From JAOUJD01 sp963726405 (GTDB lineage: Bacteria; Pseudomonadota; Gammaproteobacteria; Burkholderiales; Burkholderiaceae_F): 64,000 bases of DNA. Below, piece by piece: positions 15,933-24,441 of the stretch (the stretch's first letter is position 1; each line of letters begins with the position of its first letter). A program made the position numbers and the translations under genes. The notes below the pieces were generated by a model. That model was not told where the DNA came from. It did not search any database and saw only the letters and a list, made by a program, of their open reading frames with translations. The stretch is taken from contig CAVSCF010000002.1 in assembly GCA_963726405.1 (NCBI GenBank), positions 44,316 through 108,315 on the forward strand, in the 5' to 3' direction.

Positions 15933-17696
15933 ATGAACTCTCCCTTCGTCGAACTCGGCCTGTCGAAAGAACTCGTGCAGGTCCTCACCGGTCTCGGTTA
16001 TGAAGAACCGACGCCGATCCAGAGCCAGTCGATTCCGCCGCTGCTCGCGGGCAAGGACCTGCTCGGCCAGGCCGCCACCGGCACCGGCAAGACGGCCGCC
16101 TTCGCGCTCCCGCTGCTGCAACGCGTTCTATCGGCCCACCGCAAGCCAGGCCCGCCGGCGGTGCTCGTGCTGGTGCCCACGCGGGAACTTGCGATCCAGG
16201 TCGCCGAAGCCTTCCACAGCTACGGCGCCCGGCTGGGCGTCGTCGTGCTGCCGATCTATGGCGGGGCGGAGTTCGGCCGCCAGGCGCAGGCGCTCAAGCG
16301 CGGCGTGCACGCGGTGGTCGCCACGCCGGGCCGCGCGCTCGATCACATCCGCCGCGGCACGCTGAAGATGGACGGGCTCACGGCGGTCGTGCTCGACGAG
16401 GCCGACGAGATGCTCGACATGGGTTTCGCGGAAGACATCGAACTGATCCTCGACGCCGCCCCGGCCGAACGGCAGACCGCGCTCTTCTCGGCCACGCTGC
16501 CGCCGCGGATCGCCGCCATCGCCGACAAGCACCTGCGCGACCCGGAGCGCGTCCTCATCGCGCGCGAGAAGACCGCCAAGGGCACGATGCCGAAGGTGCG
16601 CCAGACCGCGTACATCGTGCAGCGCGCCCACAAGGTCGCGGCGCTCGGCCGCGTACTCGACCTGGAGTCGCCAGCGCTCGCGCTCGTGTTCGCCCGCACG
16701 CGCACCGAGGTGGACGAACTCGCGGAGAAACTGCGCGGACGCGGCTACCAGGTCGAACAGTTGCACGGCGGCCTGTCCCAGGACCAGCGCGACCGCGTGA
16801 TGAAGCGCGTGCGCGCCGGCGCGGTCGATCTGCTCGTGGCCACCGACGTCGCTGCGCGCGGCCTCGACGTCGAGCACCTCTCGCACGTCGTCAACTTCAA
16901 CGTGCCCGCCTCGCCCGAGTCGTACGTGCATCGCATCGGGCGCACGGGCCGCGCGGGCCGTGAAGGCGTGGCGATCACGCTCGCCGAGCCGCGCGAGCAC
17001 CGGCTGCTGCGCAACATCGAACAGCTGACGAAGCAGAAGATCGACGTGGCGACGGTGCCCACGCCCATGGACGTGCGGGCACGCCGCCTCGACATGACGC
17101 GCGGGGCGTTGCGCGAAGCGCTCGAGGAAGGCGATCTCGACAGCTACCGCGTCGTCACCGATGCGCTGGCAAGCGAGTTCGATCCGATGGACGTGGCGGC
17201 CGCCGCCGTGAAACTCGCGCACCGGACGTTGCAGGCGGATGGCGAGCACGACGATGAGCACATCCCCTCGATCGACCTGTCGCGCAAGGAGCCTTGGTCG
17301 AAAGGGCCGCGCAAGGAGTACCGCGACGCTCCCGCCGAGCGCGGCACGAAGGGCCGCACCGCGGCGCGCGTCGACGAGAGCCGTCCGGCGCCGTCCGGGA
17401 TGCACGCCGCCGCCGGCAGCAAGCGCAAGCCGCACGGGCCGATGACGATGGTGCGCGTGTACGTCAGCGCCGGGCGCAACGTCGGCCTCCGTCCCGCGGA
17501 CCTCGTTGGCGCGATCGCCAACGAAGCGGGTGTCAGCGCGCGTGAGATCGGCGCGATCGAGATCGAGGAACGCTTTTCGCTGGTGGAGATCTCGGACCAT
17601 GTCGCCGACGACGCGATCCGTGCGCTGCGCGGAACCTCGCTGCGCGGCCAGCGCGTGACGGTGCGCAAGGACCAGCCGAAGCGGGCGACCCCGTAG
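15933..17696 (+). CDS. DEAD-box ATP-dependent RNA helicase (DeaD/CsdA type)
   Basis: A 587-residue RNA helicase. The Q motif is FVELGLSKELVQVLTGLGYE, followed by motif I ATGTGKTAAF, Ia PTRELAIQ, Ib TPGRALDH, II VLDEADEML, III FSATLP, and in the second RecA domain VFARTRTEVDEL, DVAARGLDV and HRIGRTGRAGREG. A Lys/Arg-rich linker follows from about residue 450. The C-terminus has a DbpA-like RNA-binding fold (MVRVYVSAGRNVGLRPADLV, GAIEIEERFSLVEI). This order is that of DeaD/CsdA, involved in cold adaptation, ribosome assembly and RNA decay. It converges tail-to-tail with the next gene at a 9-bp gap. Confidence 0.95.
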   Translation: MNSPFVELGLSKELVQVLTGLGYEEPTPIQSQSIPPLLAGKDLLGQAATGTGKTAAFALPLLQRVLSAHRKPGPPAVLVLVPTRELAIQVAEAFHSYGARLGVVVLPIYGGAEFGRQAQALKRGVHAVVATPGRALDHIRRGTLKMDGLTAVVLDEADEMLDMGFAEDIELILDAAPAERQTALFSATLPPRIAAIADKHLRDPERVLIAREKTAKGTMPKVRQTAYIVQRAHKVAALGRVLDLESPALALVFARTRTEVDELAEKLRGRGYQVEQLHGGLSQDQRDRVMKRVRAGAVDLLVATDVAARGLDVEHLSHVVNFNVPASPESYVHRIGRTGRAGREGVAITLAEPREHRLLRNIEQLTKQKIDVATVPTPMDVRARRLDMTRGALREALEEGDLDSYRVVTDALASEFDPMDVAAAAVKLAHRTLQADGEHDDEHIPSIDLSRKEPWSKGPRKEYRDAPAERGTKGRTAARVDESRPAPSGMHAAAGSKRKPHGPMTMVRVYVSAGRNVGLRPADLVGAIANEAGVSAREIGAIEIEERFSLVEISDHVADDAIRALRGTSLRGQRVTVRKDQPKRATP

Positions 17697-17705
17697 ACCG
17701 CGCCG

Positions 17706-18086
17706 CTACTTCGACGGCCGGTACATGACGTAGACCGTGTCGAGGTCCGAGGGCAGGTGCTCGCCCCACTGGTACGGCCGGCCGGGTTCCGCCCGTGCCG
17801 CGAAGTGGGTGCGCTGCGGCGGGCGGTCGGAGACGCGGGCGCTGAAGTTCACCGGATCGCCCGACCGCGTCTCGAACGACAGCACGTAATACGACTGTCC
17901 GCCGTTCGGCGACTTCTTCACGGTCAACTGCACGCCGAGCCGGCCATCGCTGGTGACGACGACGTGCGACCTGTCGCCGACGGCCCACGGCGTCTTCGGT
18001 CCCTTCGTGATGCGCAGGGTCTCGGCCGCGACGGCGGAGAGACTGGCCAGGCAGAAGGCCATGAAGAAGACGACAGCCCGGAACAT
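17706..18086 (-). CDS. small exported protein of unknown function
   Basis: A 126-residue protein that I do not recognise. It opens with a clear signal peptide (MFRAVVFFMAFCLASLSAVAAE), probably cleaved after VAA. The mature part is about 105 residues, rich in beta-type segments (HVVVTSDGRLGVQLTVKKS, YYVLSFETRSG, DTVYVMYRPSK), and has no Cys. A periplasmic beta-sandwich is likely. Its ATG start is immediately before the signal peptide. The gene is monocistronic, with about 200 bp of upstream space that lacks any gene. Confidence 0.65.
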   Translation of the reverse strand: MFRAVVFFMAFCLASLSAVAAETLRITKGPKTPWAVGDRSHVVVTSDGRLGVQLTVKKSPNGGQSYYVLSFETRSGDPVNFSARVSDRPPQRTHFAARAEPGRPYQWGEHLPSDLDTVYVMYRPSK

Positions 18087-18288
18087 CGACGACCTCGTGC
18101 AGAAGACAAGGTGCCGTTTCTAGCAAATAAGCGCCGCGCAACGGCGGCGATCGAATCGGGATTTGCCCTTAGGCCGGGGCGCATCGGCCAGCGGAACCGC
18201 GGTCGGTCGGCACCGGGGAATATGCGACCGGGGCCGACGGTCGCGGCAGCTCCGGACGGGCCGGACAGCTGCGCGCAGGGCCTCCGGT

Positions 18289-19341
18289 CTAACGCTGCAG
18301 CTCGCTCAATGCCCGGCCGAGGTCTCGCACCAACTGCCCGGCCGGCATCTCGCGGCACCCGCTCGCGTTCTGTCCTGACCAGAGCGGCGAGAAGTCGCCG
18401 CTGCCCGCTGCTTCCGCCTTCGCGCGTAATGGCGCAACCGCGGCCGCTGCCAGCGGAAACTGCGGAGCGGCGGCGCTGATCGGGCCGCGTTCACGAAGCA
18501 GCCGGTTCACGATTCCGCGCGCGGGCCGACCGGTGAACAGATTCGTGAGCGCCGTCGTCCGAGCCGCATCGCTTTTGAGCGCCGCGCGGTGCATCGGACT
18601 CGTCGAGCACTCGTCGCACAGCAGAAAGGCCGTGCCGAGCTGCGCACCGGCCGCTCCCAGCTGCATGGCGGCAACGATGCCCGCCGCATCGGCGATGCCA
18701 CCGGCCGCGATCACCGGGACCTTCACCGCCCGGGCGACCTGCGGGACCAGCGCAAACGTTCCCACCTGCGTGGCGATGTCCTCCGACAGGAACATCCCGC
18801 GATGTCCGCCCGCTTCGAGGCCCTGGGCGATCACCGCATCGACGCCGAGGGCCTCGAGCCACCGCGCCTCGTCGACCGTCGTGGCGGACGACAGCACCTT
18901 TGCGCCCCAGCCCTTCACGCGCGCCAGCAGCGCCGGCGACGGCAGACCGAAATGGAAGCTGACCACGGGCGGCCGGAACTCCTCCAGCACATCGGCCGCC
19001 TCGGCACTGAACGGCAGGCGCCCGGGCCCGGCAGGGACGGCCGCGGGATCGATACCGAACTCGGCGTAGTACGGGGCGAGCGCCTTGCGCCAGGCGTCCT
19101 CCCGCGCGGGATCCGCGATCGGTTCGCGGTGGCAGAAGAAGTTGACGTTGTACGGCTTCGTCGTCTGCGAACGGATCGCCTGCAGTTCCTTGCGAATCGC
19201 CTCCGGTGCCAGCATGGCGCATGGAAGCGAACCGAGGCCGCCGGCATTGGAGACGGCGATGGCGAGCGCGCTCAGCTGCACGCCGGCCATCGGGGCCTGC
19301 ACGATCGGGGTTTCGATGCCGAGGAGTTGCTGGAGGTTCAT
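18289..19341 (-). CDS. nitronate monooxygenase (2-nitropropane dioxygenase family)
   Basis: A 350-residue FMN TIM-barrel enzyme. Family marks are the N-terminal PIVQAPMAGVQLSALAIAVS, the phosphate-binding VDAVIAQGLEAGGHRG with the catalytic His, VPVIAAGGIADAAGIVAAM, and GAAGAQLGTAFLLCDEC. It oxidises alkyl nitronates or propionate-3-nitronate, or acts as a related flavin enoyl reductase, in the cytoplasm. The length is normal, and the ATG is directly before the first strand. It is on the same strand as the GNAT gene upstream, about 60 bp apart, so co-transcription is possible. Confidence 0.93.
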   Translation of the reverse strand: MNLQQLLGIETPIVQAPMAGVQLSALAIAVSNAGGLGSLPCAMLAPEAIRKELQAIRSQTTKPYNVNFFCHREPIADPAREDAWRKALAPYYAEFGIDPAAVPAGPGRLPFSAEAADVLEEFRPPVVSFHFGLPSPALLARVKGWGAKVLSSATTVDEARWLEALGVDAVIAQGLEAGGHRGMFLSEDIATQVGTFALVPQVARAVKVPVIAAGGIADAAGIVAAMQLGAAGAQLGTAFLLCDECSTSPMHRAALKSDAARTTALTNLFTGRPARGIVNRLLRERGPISAAAPQFPLAAAAVAPLRAKAEAAGSGDFSPLWSGQNASGCREMPAGQLVRDLGRALSELQR

Positions 19342-19401
19342 GGCGGGCTGTCGCCGTGCGTCAGCAATTCTCGCAGCCGGCGTGACCCGGCCTGCCTGCG
19401 G

Positions 19402-19878
19402 TCAGGAAGGCCGTGCGACAGTGCCGGTCAACGGTTTGCGCATGAACACGCGCGGAAAACCGCAGTCTGGCCGCCGGTCGTATTCGACGTAGCCGATTCG
19501 GCAGTAAAGCTCGATGTTCTCGACCAGCGATTCGTTTGTGTACAGGTAGATCGAGTCGTAGCCCTGACGCCGCGCTTCCGTCTCGGCGAACTCGAGCAGC
19601 ATCCGTCCGATGCCCCGTCTCTTGAAGGCGGGACGCACGGCGATGTTGTCGATTCGCAGGCCCTCATGGGTCTTGGCGAGCACGACGACACCGATGGTCT
19701 GGTCCTTCGCGACCGCGATGTGCACCTGGCAGTGCCTCAGCACATCCATGTAGTCGTCGACCATAGGTCCCGGCTGGCGACCAACACGCTCGATCAGGGG
19801 CATGTACGCCTCGCACACGCACTCAGTGATCCCCGGCACGTCGCGCGGCACGGCCGGCCGCAGCGCGATGGGTTCCAT
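19402..19878 (-). CDS. GNAT-family N-acetyltransferase
   Basis: A 158-residue acetyltransferase with the GNAT fold. The central strand and acetyl-CoA loop are LRIDNIAVRPAFKRRGIGRM followed by LLEFAETEA, and strand 6 is IYLYTNESLVENIELYCRIGY. The start ATG at 19876-19878 is preceded by AGGAGG at ideal spacing. The acceptor substrate cannot be predicted. It lies 60 bp upstream of the nitronate monooxygenase gene in the same direction. Confidence 0.88.
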   Translation of the reverse strand: MEPIALRPAVPRDVPGITECVCEAYMPLIERVGRQPGPMVDDYMDVLRHCQVHIAVAKDQTIGVVVLAKTHEGLRIDNIAVRPAFKRRGIGRMLLEFAETEARRQGYDSIYLYTNESLVENIELYCRIGYVEYDRRPDCGFPRVFMRKPLTGTVARPS

Positions 19879-20119
19879 TGGAACCTCCTGTTGTTCTGGT
19901 CGGCAGGCAGCGCTTCAGGTCCCGAAAGACCCACTCGCCATGCAAGACGAAAGCATTCAGGCGACCTTACTTGCGCCCGTGCCCGATGTACATAAGCAAG
20001 ACCCGCGACACGTGGTCGCGGGAGGCGAGAACGGTCCGAATAGCGAGATCGGGCTTGCATCACTCATACGCGGTAGCACATAGCCATTTCCGACAGATCA
20101 AGCCGTTGCAAGCGGAACC

Positions 20120-20536
20120 TCAAGTCCAGCGACCGGGCCACGGTTCACGGACGACCTGCACGCCCGCCCGCACGGTGTTGTGGACCTCGGCCACCGCGTC
20201 GGTCCGGTCGAGCAGCGCCTGCACCTCGGCCTCGCTTGCAGGCGACTCGATTCGGGCGCGGTAGCGGACATTGGCAGCAGCGAGCCCGACGCCATCGAAG
20301 TCGCCCAGCGCCTCGACTTCGACCGACGCGACCTCGATGTTCATCCGCGCTGCCTCGCGATAGACATCGTTGCAGTAGCAGGTGGCGAGCGCCAGCATCA
20401 GCAACTCGCCGCCGTTGACCGACGAGCCGGATCCTTCCACCTTCGCGGCGATGGCCAGCGACTGTGTGGCGAGGCCGGTGGCGACGGTGACTCGATGATC
20501 GCCGGCGGCGTTGTGGACGTGTGCGGAAATATTCAT
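20120..20536 (-). CDS. OsmC family protein
   Basis: A 138-residue OsmC/Ohr-fold protein. The domain shows GGELLMLALATCYCNDVYRE with the conserved Cys (thiol peroxidase centre in the family), then an alpha/beta C-terminus (VRYRARIESPASEAEVQALL). Its members reduce organic hydroperoxides, or use other substrates when the second Cys is missing. Here the usual second Cys position (ALATCYCN) is occupied by closely spaced Cys, so catalytic class is uncertain. AGGAG precedes the ATG. It is divergent from the VOC gene, leaving about 95 bp for two promoters. Confidence 0.85.
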   Translation of the reverse strand: MNISAHVHNAAGDHRVTVATGLATQSLAIAAKVEGSGSSVNGGELLMLALATCYCNDVYREAARMNIEVASVEVEALGDFDGVGLAAANVRYRARIESPASEAEVQALLDRTDAVAEVHNTVRAGVQVVREPWPGRWT

Positions 20537-20632
20537 CGTGGGTGCTCCTTCGAGCGATGCGTGACTCGCGATTTTCGCAGTCGCCTACACTTCCCGCCCT
20601 CGAGAAACAGAACACGATGGAAAGCGAAAACC

Positions 20633-21007
20633 ATGATCGGATACGTCACTCTGGGCACCAACGACCTGCCGCGCGCCGCGGCCTTCTACGATGCGCTCCT
20701 CGCAGAAATGGGCGCCAAGCGGTTGCTGGAACTGCCGCGTGGACTGATGTGGGGCGTGTCGTGGGACCGGCCTAGCCTGGGCGTGCTGACGCCGTTCGAC
20801 GGCAAGCCTGCAACCGTGGGCAACGGCGATATGGTCGCCCTCATGGTGGACTCGACCGAGAAAGTGGATCGCGTCTACCGGAAGGCCATCGAACTGGGCG
20901 GCAAGGACGAGGGGGCTGCGGGGCCCCGCGGCGAGGGCTTCTATGGCGGTTACTTCCGCGACCTGGACGGCAACAAGCTGAACGTCTTCTGCATCCCGAA
21001 GAAGTAG
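20633..21007 (+). CDS. VOC (glyoxalase/bleomycin resistance) family protein
   Basis: A 124-residue protein of the vicinal-oxygen-chelate fold: MIGYVTLGTNDLPRAAAFYD, then MVALMVDSTEKVDRVYRKAI and the closing GFYGGYFRDLDGNKLNVFC. The single-domain length and paired beta-alpha-beta-beta-beta modules are typical. The family covers glyoxalase I, dioxygenases and antibiotic-binding proteins; the substrate is not evident. The ATG at 20633 is chosen because it begins the fold and has GGAAAG upstream. The longer in-frame extension is a shadow of the OsmC gene. Confidence 0.88.
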   Translation: MIGYVTLGTNDLPRAAAFYDALLAEMGAKRLLELPRGLMWGVSWDRPSLGVLTPFDGKPATVGNGDMVALMVDSTEKVDRVYRKAIELGGKDEGAAGPRGEGFYGGYFRDLDGNKLNVFCIPKK

Positions 21008-21047
21008 GTCCGTAACCGACGGCGCGGGGTTTGCTTTCCGCAACCCC

Positions 21048-21419
21048 GTGGCGTCGACATCCTGGGACACGATCATCGTCGGCGGCGGGCCGGCCGCGCC
21101 TTGGTTACGCACCGACCCTTACGAACGCGTGTCGCACCGTGAGTCGGCGACGAACGCGACTCACCACGTGGTGGTGGGTGTGACCGACCCCCGAACGGGC
21201 GAACCGATCGGCGACGCCCGGGTTTCGATGGAACTCGTAGACCCGCACGGTGCCGCACAAAGCCAGACGCTGATCCGCGGCGACGCCGGCGACCGGCCGG
21301 ATTACAGCGGGCTGTTCCGCTTCGGCTGGTCGGGCGCGTACAAGCTGCGGGTGAACGTGGGACGCGCGAGCGCCGCGCCGGTCCACGCGACCTTCGGGTG
21401 GACGCACGACGGGTACTGA
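21048..21419 (+). CDS. chimeric ORF: flavoprotein N-terminus joined to exported-domain fragment
   Basis: A 123-residue ORF with two unrelated halves. Residues about 4-15 (SWDTIIVGGGPA) are the start of a Rossmann FAD-binding domain, which ends abruptly. From about residue 35 (HHVVVGVTDPRTGEPIGDAR, then YSGLFRFGWSGAYKLRVNVG) it reads like the C-terminal half of a periplasmic immunoglobulin-like domain seen in some betaproteobacterial exported proteins. The join suggests a deletion that fused two genes, or a misassembly. A GTG start is assumed and no good ribosome binding site is seen. It is unlikely to work as either parent protein. Confidence 0.4.
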   Translation: MASTSWDTIIVGGGPAAPWLRTDPYERVSHRESATNATHHVVVGVTDPRTGEPIGDARVSMELVDPHGAAQSQTLIRGDAGDRPDYSGLFRFGWSGAYKLRVNVGRASAAPVHATFGWTHDGY

Positions 21420-21466
21420 GCGGAGCGGCACGGCACGGCGCGACGTCGCGGGACGCGCCGATCAAG

Positions 21467-21904
21467 TTACTGAGTGATCACCACCAGCACGTTGCAGTTC
21501 GAGGCTTCGATCAGGGACGCCGACGTCGAGCCCCGCCACCAGCGCGCGGCCCAGCCCTTCAGGTGCTTGTGGCCGACGACGATGAGATCGGCGTCGATCT
21601 TCTTGGCGTACTCCGTGATCTCCTGGACGGCGTCGCCCACGAGCACCTCGCCCCCGGCGGTGTGACCGGCCTCCTTCAGGCGCCGCAGGCCGTCGTCGAG
21701 GATCGCCTTGAACCGCTGCTTGTCTTCCTCGTCCCGCCCGCTGTCGTAGAAGCCGCCGTCCACCGCGATGTAGACCGCGGGCGACGGCATGACCGCGATG
21801 AGGTACATCTCCGCGTGACTCCACTGCGCGATCTCCTGGCAGCCGAGCAACGCCTTCTGGCCGGATTCGGAACCGTCGTACGCGAGAAGAATGCGCTGGT
21901 ACAT
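21467..21904 (-). CDS. universal stress protein (UspA family)
   Basis: A 145-residue single-domain Usp protein. It begins MYQRILLAYDGSESGQKALL (ATP-binding Asp loop), has ADLIVVGHKHLKGWAARWW (the G-rich nucleotide loop is modified from the usual GSHGRGG) and ends SLIEASNCNVLVVI. Such proteins are induced by starvation and oxidative or membrane stress and act in the cytoplasm. The altered ATP loop may mean weak nucleotide binding. It is monocistronic and convergent with the chimeric ORF. Confidence 0.92.
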   Translation of the reverse strand: MYQRILLAYDGSESGQKALLGCQEIAQWSHAEMYLIAVMPSPAVYIAVDGGFYDSGRDEEDKQRFKAILDDGLRRLKEAGHTAGGEVLVGDAVQEITEYAKKIDADLIVVGHKHLKGWAARWWRGSTSASLIEASNCNVLVVITQ

Positions 21905-22105
21905 GGATCAGTCCCTCAGTCCCGTATGCGAATGCATTCCAACATATCCGCTTGACGCGAGGGTGTAAAGCGGAGCGACGAGCCGCTCGCGGGCACGTTT
22001 CGTGAATCCCATCGCGCCTGTCCATCGCCGTTTCGCTGCCGATGTACCTCGAGCATTCCTTCCTGAAGCAACCGGCGGACGACGCCCGCCTGTGGAGCTA
22101 CATGA

Positions 22106-22315
22106 CGCCGACGACGGCGCAGTGCACGCACCGGGACGGACTGCAACCTGTTCAGCTTCCTGTTCACCACGCAGGACGCCGATGGCGCAGTGCGCACCAC
22201 GTTCTCGCTGTCACAGTCCGGCTTCGCCAAGGTCCCCGAGCCCGGCTCGTTGACGCTGCCTGGACTGGGTCTTGCCGGCCTGGCGGCAGGCGTGCGCCGG
22301 CGGCGTTTCCGCTGA
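22106..22315 (+). pseudogene. PEP-CTERM protein, 3' remnant
   Basis: A frame with no start codon reads CNLFSFLFTTQDADGAVRTT, then ends with the unmistakable sorting tail VPEPGSLTLPGLGLAGLAAG and RRRRFR before the stop. This is the exosortase-recognised PEP-CTERM signal of extracellular-matrix-associated proteins. The frame is closed upstream by a stop at 22103-22105, so only about 69 codons remain. Upstream sequence in other frames may be the shifted remainder. A strong hairpin follows the stop. Confidence 0.7.
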
Positions 22316-22333
22316 TTCGAAATACGGTTGGGC

Positions 22334-22358
22334 ACAGGGGCGGCATGGCCGCCCCTGT
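22334..22358. terminator. hairpin terminator, probably bidirectional
   Basis: Two perfect 11-nt arms (ACAGGGGCGGC / GCCGCCCCTGT) surround a 3-nt loop. It lies 19 bp after the PEP-CTERM remnant and 28 bp before the stop of the convergent exported-protein gene. The U-tract is weak on both sides. Confidence 0.65.
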
Positions 22359-22385
22359 CTTCATTCGGCGCCGCCACGCAACGGA

Positions 22386-23066
22386 TCAGAACCGCGCGGC
22401 GCAGCCTTCGACACTGGTGCTGGCGTAGCGCAGCGCCACACGCGCACCGGACGCGGTCTCGGTGCGTTCCTCCAGGCACATTTCTTCCGTGATTTCCACA
22501 CGCACCGTGCCGCCGTCGCGCGACGACCAGGCGTCGAAGACCTGAGTGCTGGCGGCCTTGGTCGGCTTGAACGGATCCGCTGGAAACCGCACCGTCTTGC
22601 CGGACGCAAGTTCGAGTTGCGCGCCATTCGCCGTGGCGACGAAACGCCAGCTGGGGTCCGCGCCACTCGCCTGCAACACGGTTGCAGGCGCGATGTCCTT
22701 CGGCGCGCTGGCGCACGCCAGGATGTGCCCGATGGCGCGATGAAAGCGGCGCACGGTGAGCGAATCGCCGCCCGCTTCGCCTGCGAATTCCACGTAGAGC
22801 GGCCGGCTTGCGTCTTCCATGACCTGCCGCACGGCCGAAGCACCCGCCGTCAGGGCTGTGTTCCGACTCTTGTCCGACACCTTGAACACCTGCCTCCCGA
22901 GCGACGCCCCCTGGCACGGCTGGAACACCAGCAGGCCCGCCGGGCCGTCGCTGACGAAGCCGCGGAAATCGGCGGCGGCCGCCGCCGTCGTCACGCAGGC
23001 GCCCAGGAGGCCGATGGCGGCCAGGCGAAGCGCACGGTGTATCGGGCGGCAACTCACTGCGTTCAT
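22386..23066 (-). CDS. exported protein of unknown function
   Basis: A 226-residue protein beginning with a signal peptide (RALRLAAIGLLGACVTTAAA, cleavage probably after AAAA). The mature part has two similar-looking halves. The first has LLVFQPCQGASLGRQVFKVS and PLYVEFAGEA; the second has WRFVATANGAQLELASG, with VRVEITEEMCLEERTETASG and a C-terminal Cys. The SDP-W-x-F and EE-M-C arrangement recalls COG3650-like or lysozyme-inhibitor-like envelope proteins, but I cannot assign a family firmly. The three well-spaced Cys (after the signal) could form a disulphide. It is separated from the DUF1501 operon upstream by a strong terminator. Confidence 0.65.
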   Translation of the reverse strand: MNAVSCRPIHRALRLAAIGLLGACVTTAAAAADFRGFVSDGPAGLLVFQPCQGASLGRQVFKVSDKSRNTALTAGASAVRQVMEDASRPLYVEFAGEAGGDSLTVRRFHRAIGHILACASAPKDIAPATVLQASGADPSWRFVATANGAQLELASGKTVRFPADPFKPTKAASTQVFDAWSSRDGGTVRVEITEEMCLEERTETASGARVALRYASTSVEGCAARF

Positions 23067-23081
23067 CTGCGCATCCTCATG

Positions 23082-23107
23082 AAAAAAAGCGGGCGCATTG
23101 CGCCCGC
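23082..23107 (-). terminator. rho-independent terminator of the DUF1592/DUF1501 operon
   Basis: On the minus strand, GCGGGCGC and its complement form an 8-bp stem with a 3-nt loop, followed by seven U (A at 23082-23088). It lies 36 bp downstream of the DUF1501 stop codon, so that operon ends here. Confidence 0.85.
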
Positions 23108-23142
23108 CGTCGACCAGGCTGCATCCGCAGCCGGAACTCTTC

Positions 23143-24402
23143 CTACAGGTTCGGGTACCCCGTGCTGACCGCCGGGTTGAAGAAGTCGAAGTTCTCGGTC
23201 GCCGGCACCTTCAGGTTGAACTTCGTGTCGGTCGTCGTGAACCCGAGGTACTTGCGCACCGCGTCGTGGATGTGCCGCGGCTTGATGACCACGCCGTTGA
23301 CCGGATCCACGGCACCGGTAGCCGTGTTGATCTTCAACTGCTCGTGCTTCGGTCCGCTGGCGCCGATCACGCGGTTGCCCCATGCGGGACTGGCTTCCAT
23401 CAGCACCTGGCTGCCGACCGACCAGTGGTCCTTGCCGTTGCCGGTATTCAGCGGCGTGCGACCGAACTCCGAGTAGATGCGAAGGAAGATGCGGTTGCTG
23501 AGGTTGAGCGCGGCGGATTTCTGCCAGATGTAATCGACGAGATCGGTCAGGCGCGGCAGCGCGGTGGCATACGCCGTGGCGAGCTGGCTGTGGCCGTCGA
23601 ACCCGCCGGACGAAAGCTGGATCGTCGACGTGATGCCCGCCTGCGCGGCGATCAGGGCGACGTGCGCCTGGGTGAACGGCGTGTCGAACGTCGCGGGGAT
23701 GAACGTCGACACCTGCTGCATCAGCGCGCGCGAACTCGTGGTTGAGCCGAACTGGTCGGCCAGCACGCTCTGCTTCGGCAGCGCGGTTCCGCTCGTCTGG
23801 ATCGCCTGCATGCGCTGCGCGCGCGCCGCCCACGCCTTGTTCAGGTCGGCCTGCTTCATGAAGTCGTTGGTCGCGCTTGCGGTGTTCGGCGCGACCAGGG
23901 CCCGGAACGTGTTCTGGTCCGGAACCCCCGTGGCCGGCAGCAGGCCCGCGCTGACGCTGTACGCGCCGGAGTTCAGCCAGGGCATCGGCAGCCCCCGGCC
24001 GTACGTGAAGGCGAACAGTTCAGCCATCGTCGGATAGCCCATGTCGAGGCGGCCCGTCGCATGGGTCCGCGTGCCGTCCTCGTGGCTGTTGGTCTCGCTG
24101 TTCACGCCGTTGATCACCAGCATGTTCGAGAAGTACTTGGTGAAGAACGCCGCGTTGCTGCCCATCGGCGCGAAGCGGATGTTGCCCGCCACGCCCGCCG
24201 GCGTCAGGGCCGCGGCGTAGTTGTTCATCGCCGGGTCCTTCTCGCGCGGGTCGGTCCACGAACTGGCGTCCAGGCCGCCCGAAGCGTGGATGTTGATCAG
24301 GATGCGCCCCGTGTACAGCGGCGACTGCGCGTTGGCGAGCGGGACGTAGCCCCATGCCGGGACGACGGTGCCGACCATTTTCAGAAAGTCTCGACGGTCC
24401 AT
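23143..24402 (-). CDS. DUF1501 family protein with Tat signal
   Basis: A 419-residue exported protein. It begins with a twin-arginine signal (MDRRDFLKMVGTVVPAWGYV) and shows DUF1501 features of the alkaline-phosphatase-like superfamily: ILINIHASGGLDASSW, NETNSHEDGTRTHATGR-like metal-site residues, SSGGFDGHSQLATAYATALP and IYSEFGRTPLNTGNGKDHWS. Such proteins are almost always encoded beside DUF1800 or DUF1592-type partners in the periplasm. GGAG 9 nt upstream of the ATG at 24400-24402 decides the start over an in-frame ATG further upstream. It begins 39 bp after the large cytochrome-like partner's stop codon. Confidence 0.9.
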   Translation of the reverse strand: MDRRDFLKMVGTVVPAWGYVPLANAQSPLYTGRILINIHASGGLDASSWTDPREKDPAMNNYAAALTPAGVAGNIRFAPMGSNAAFFTKYFSNMLVINGVNSETNSHEDGTRTHATGRLDMGYPTMAELFAFTYGRGLPMPWLNSGAYSVSAGLLPATGVPDQNTFRALVAPNTASATNDFMKQADLNKAWAARAQRMQAIQTSGTALPKQSVLADQFGSTTSSRALMQQVSTFIPATFDTPFTQAHVALIAAQAGITSTIQLSSGGFDGHSQLATAYATALPRLTDLVDYIWQKSAALNLSNRIFLRIYSEFGRTPLNTGNGKDHWSVGSQVLMEASPAWGNRVIGASGPKHEQLKINTATGAVDPVNGVVIKPRHIHDAVRKYLGFTTTDTKFNLKVPATENFDFFNPAVSTGYPNL

Positions 24403-24441
24403 TTTCGTTACTCCTTTGTTCTTGGCACGCATGGTCAGGCG

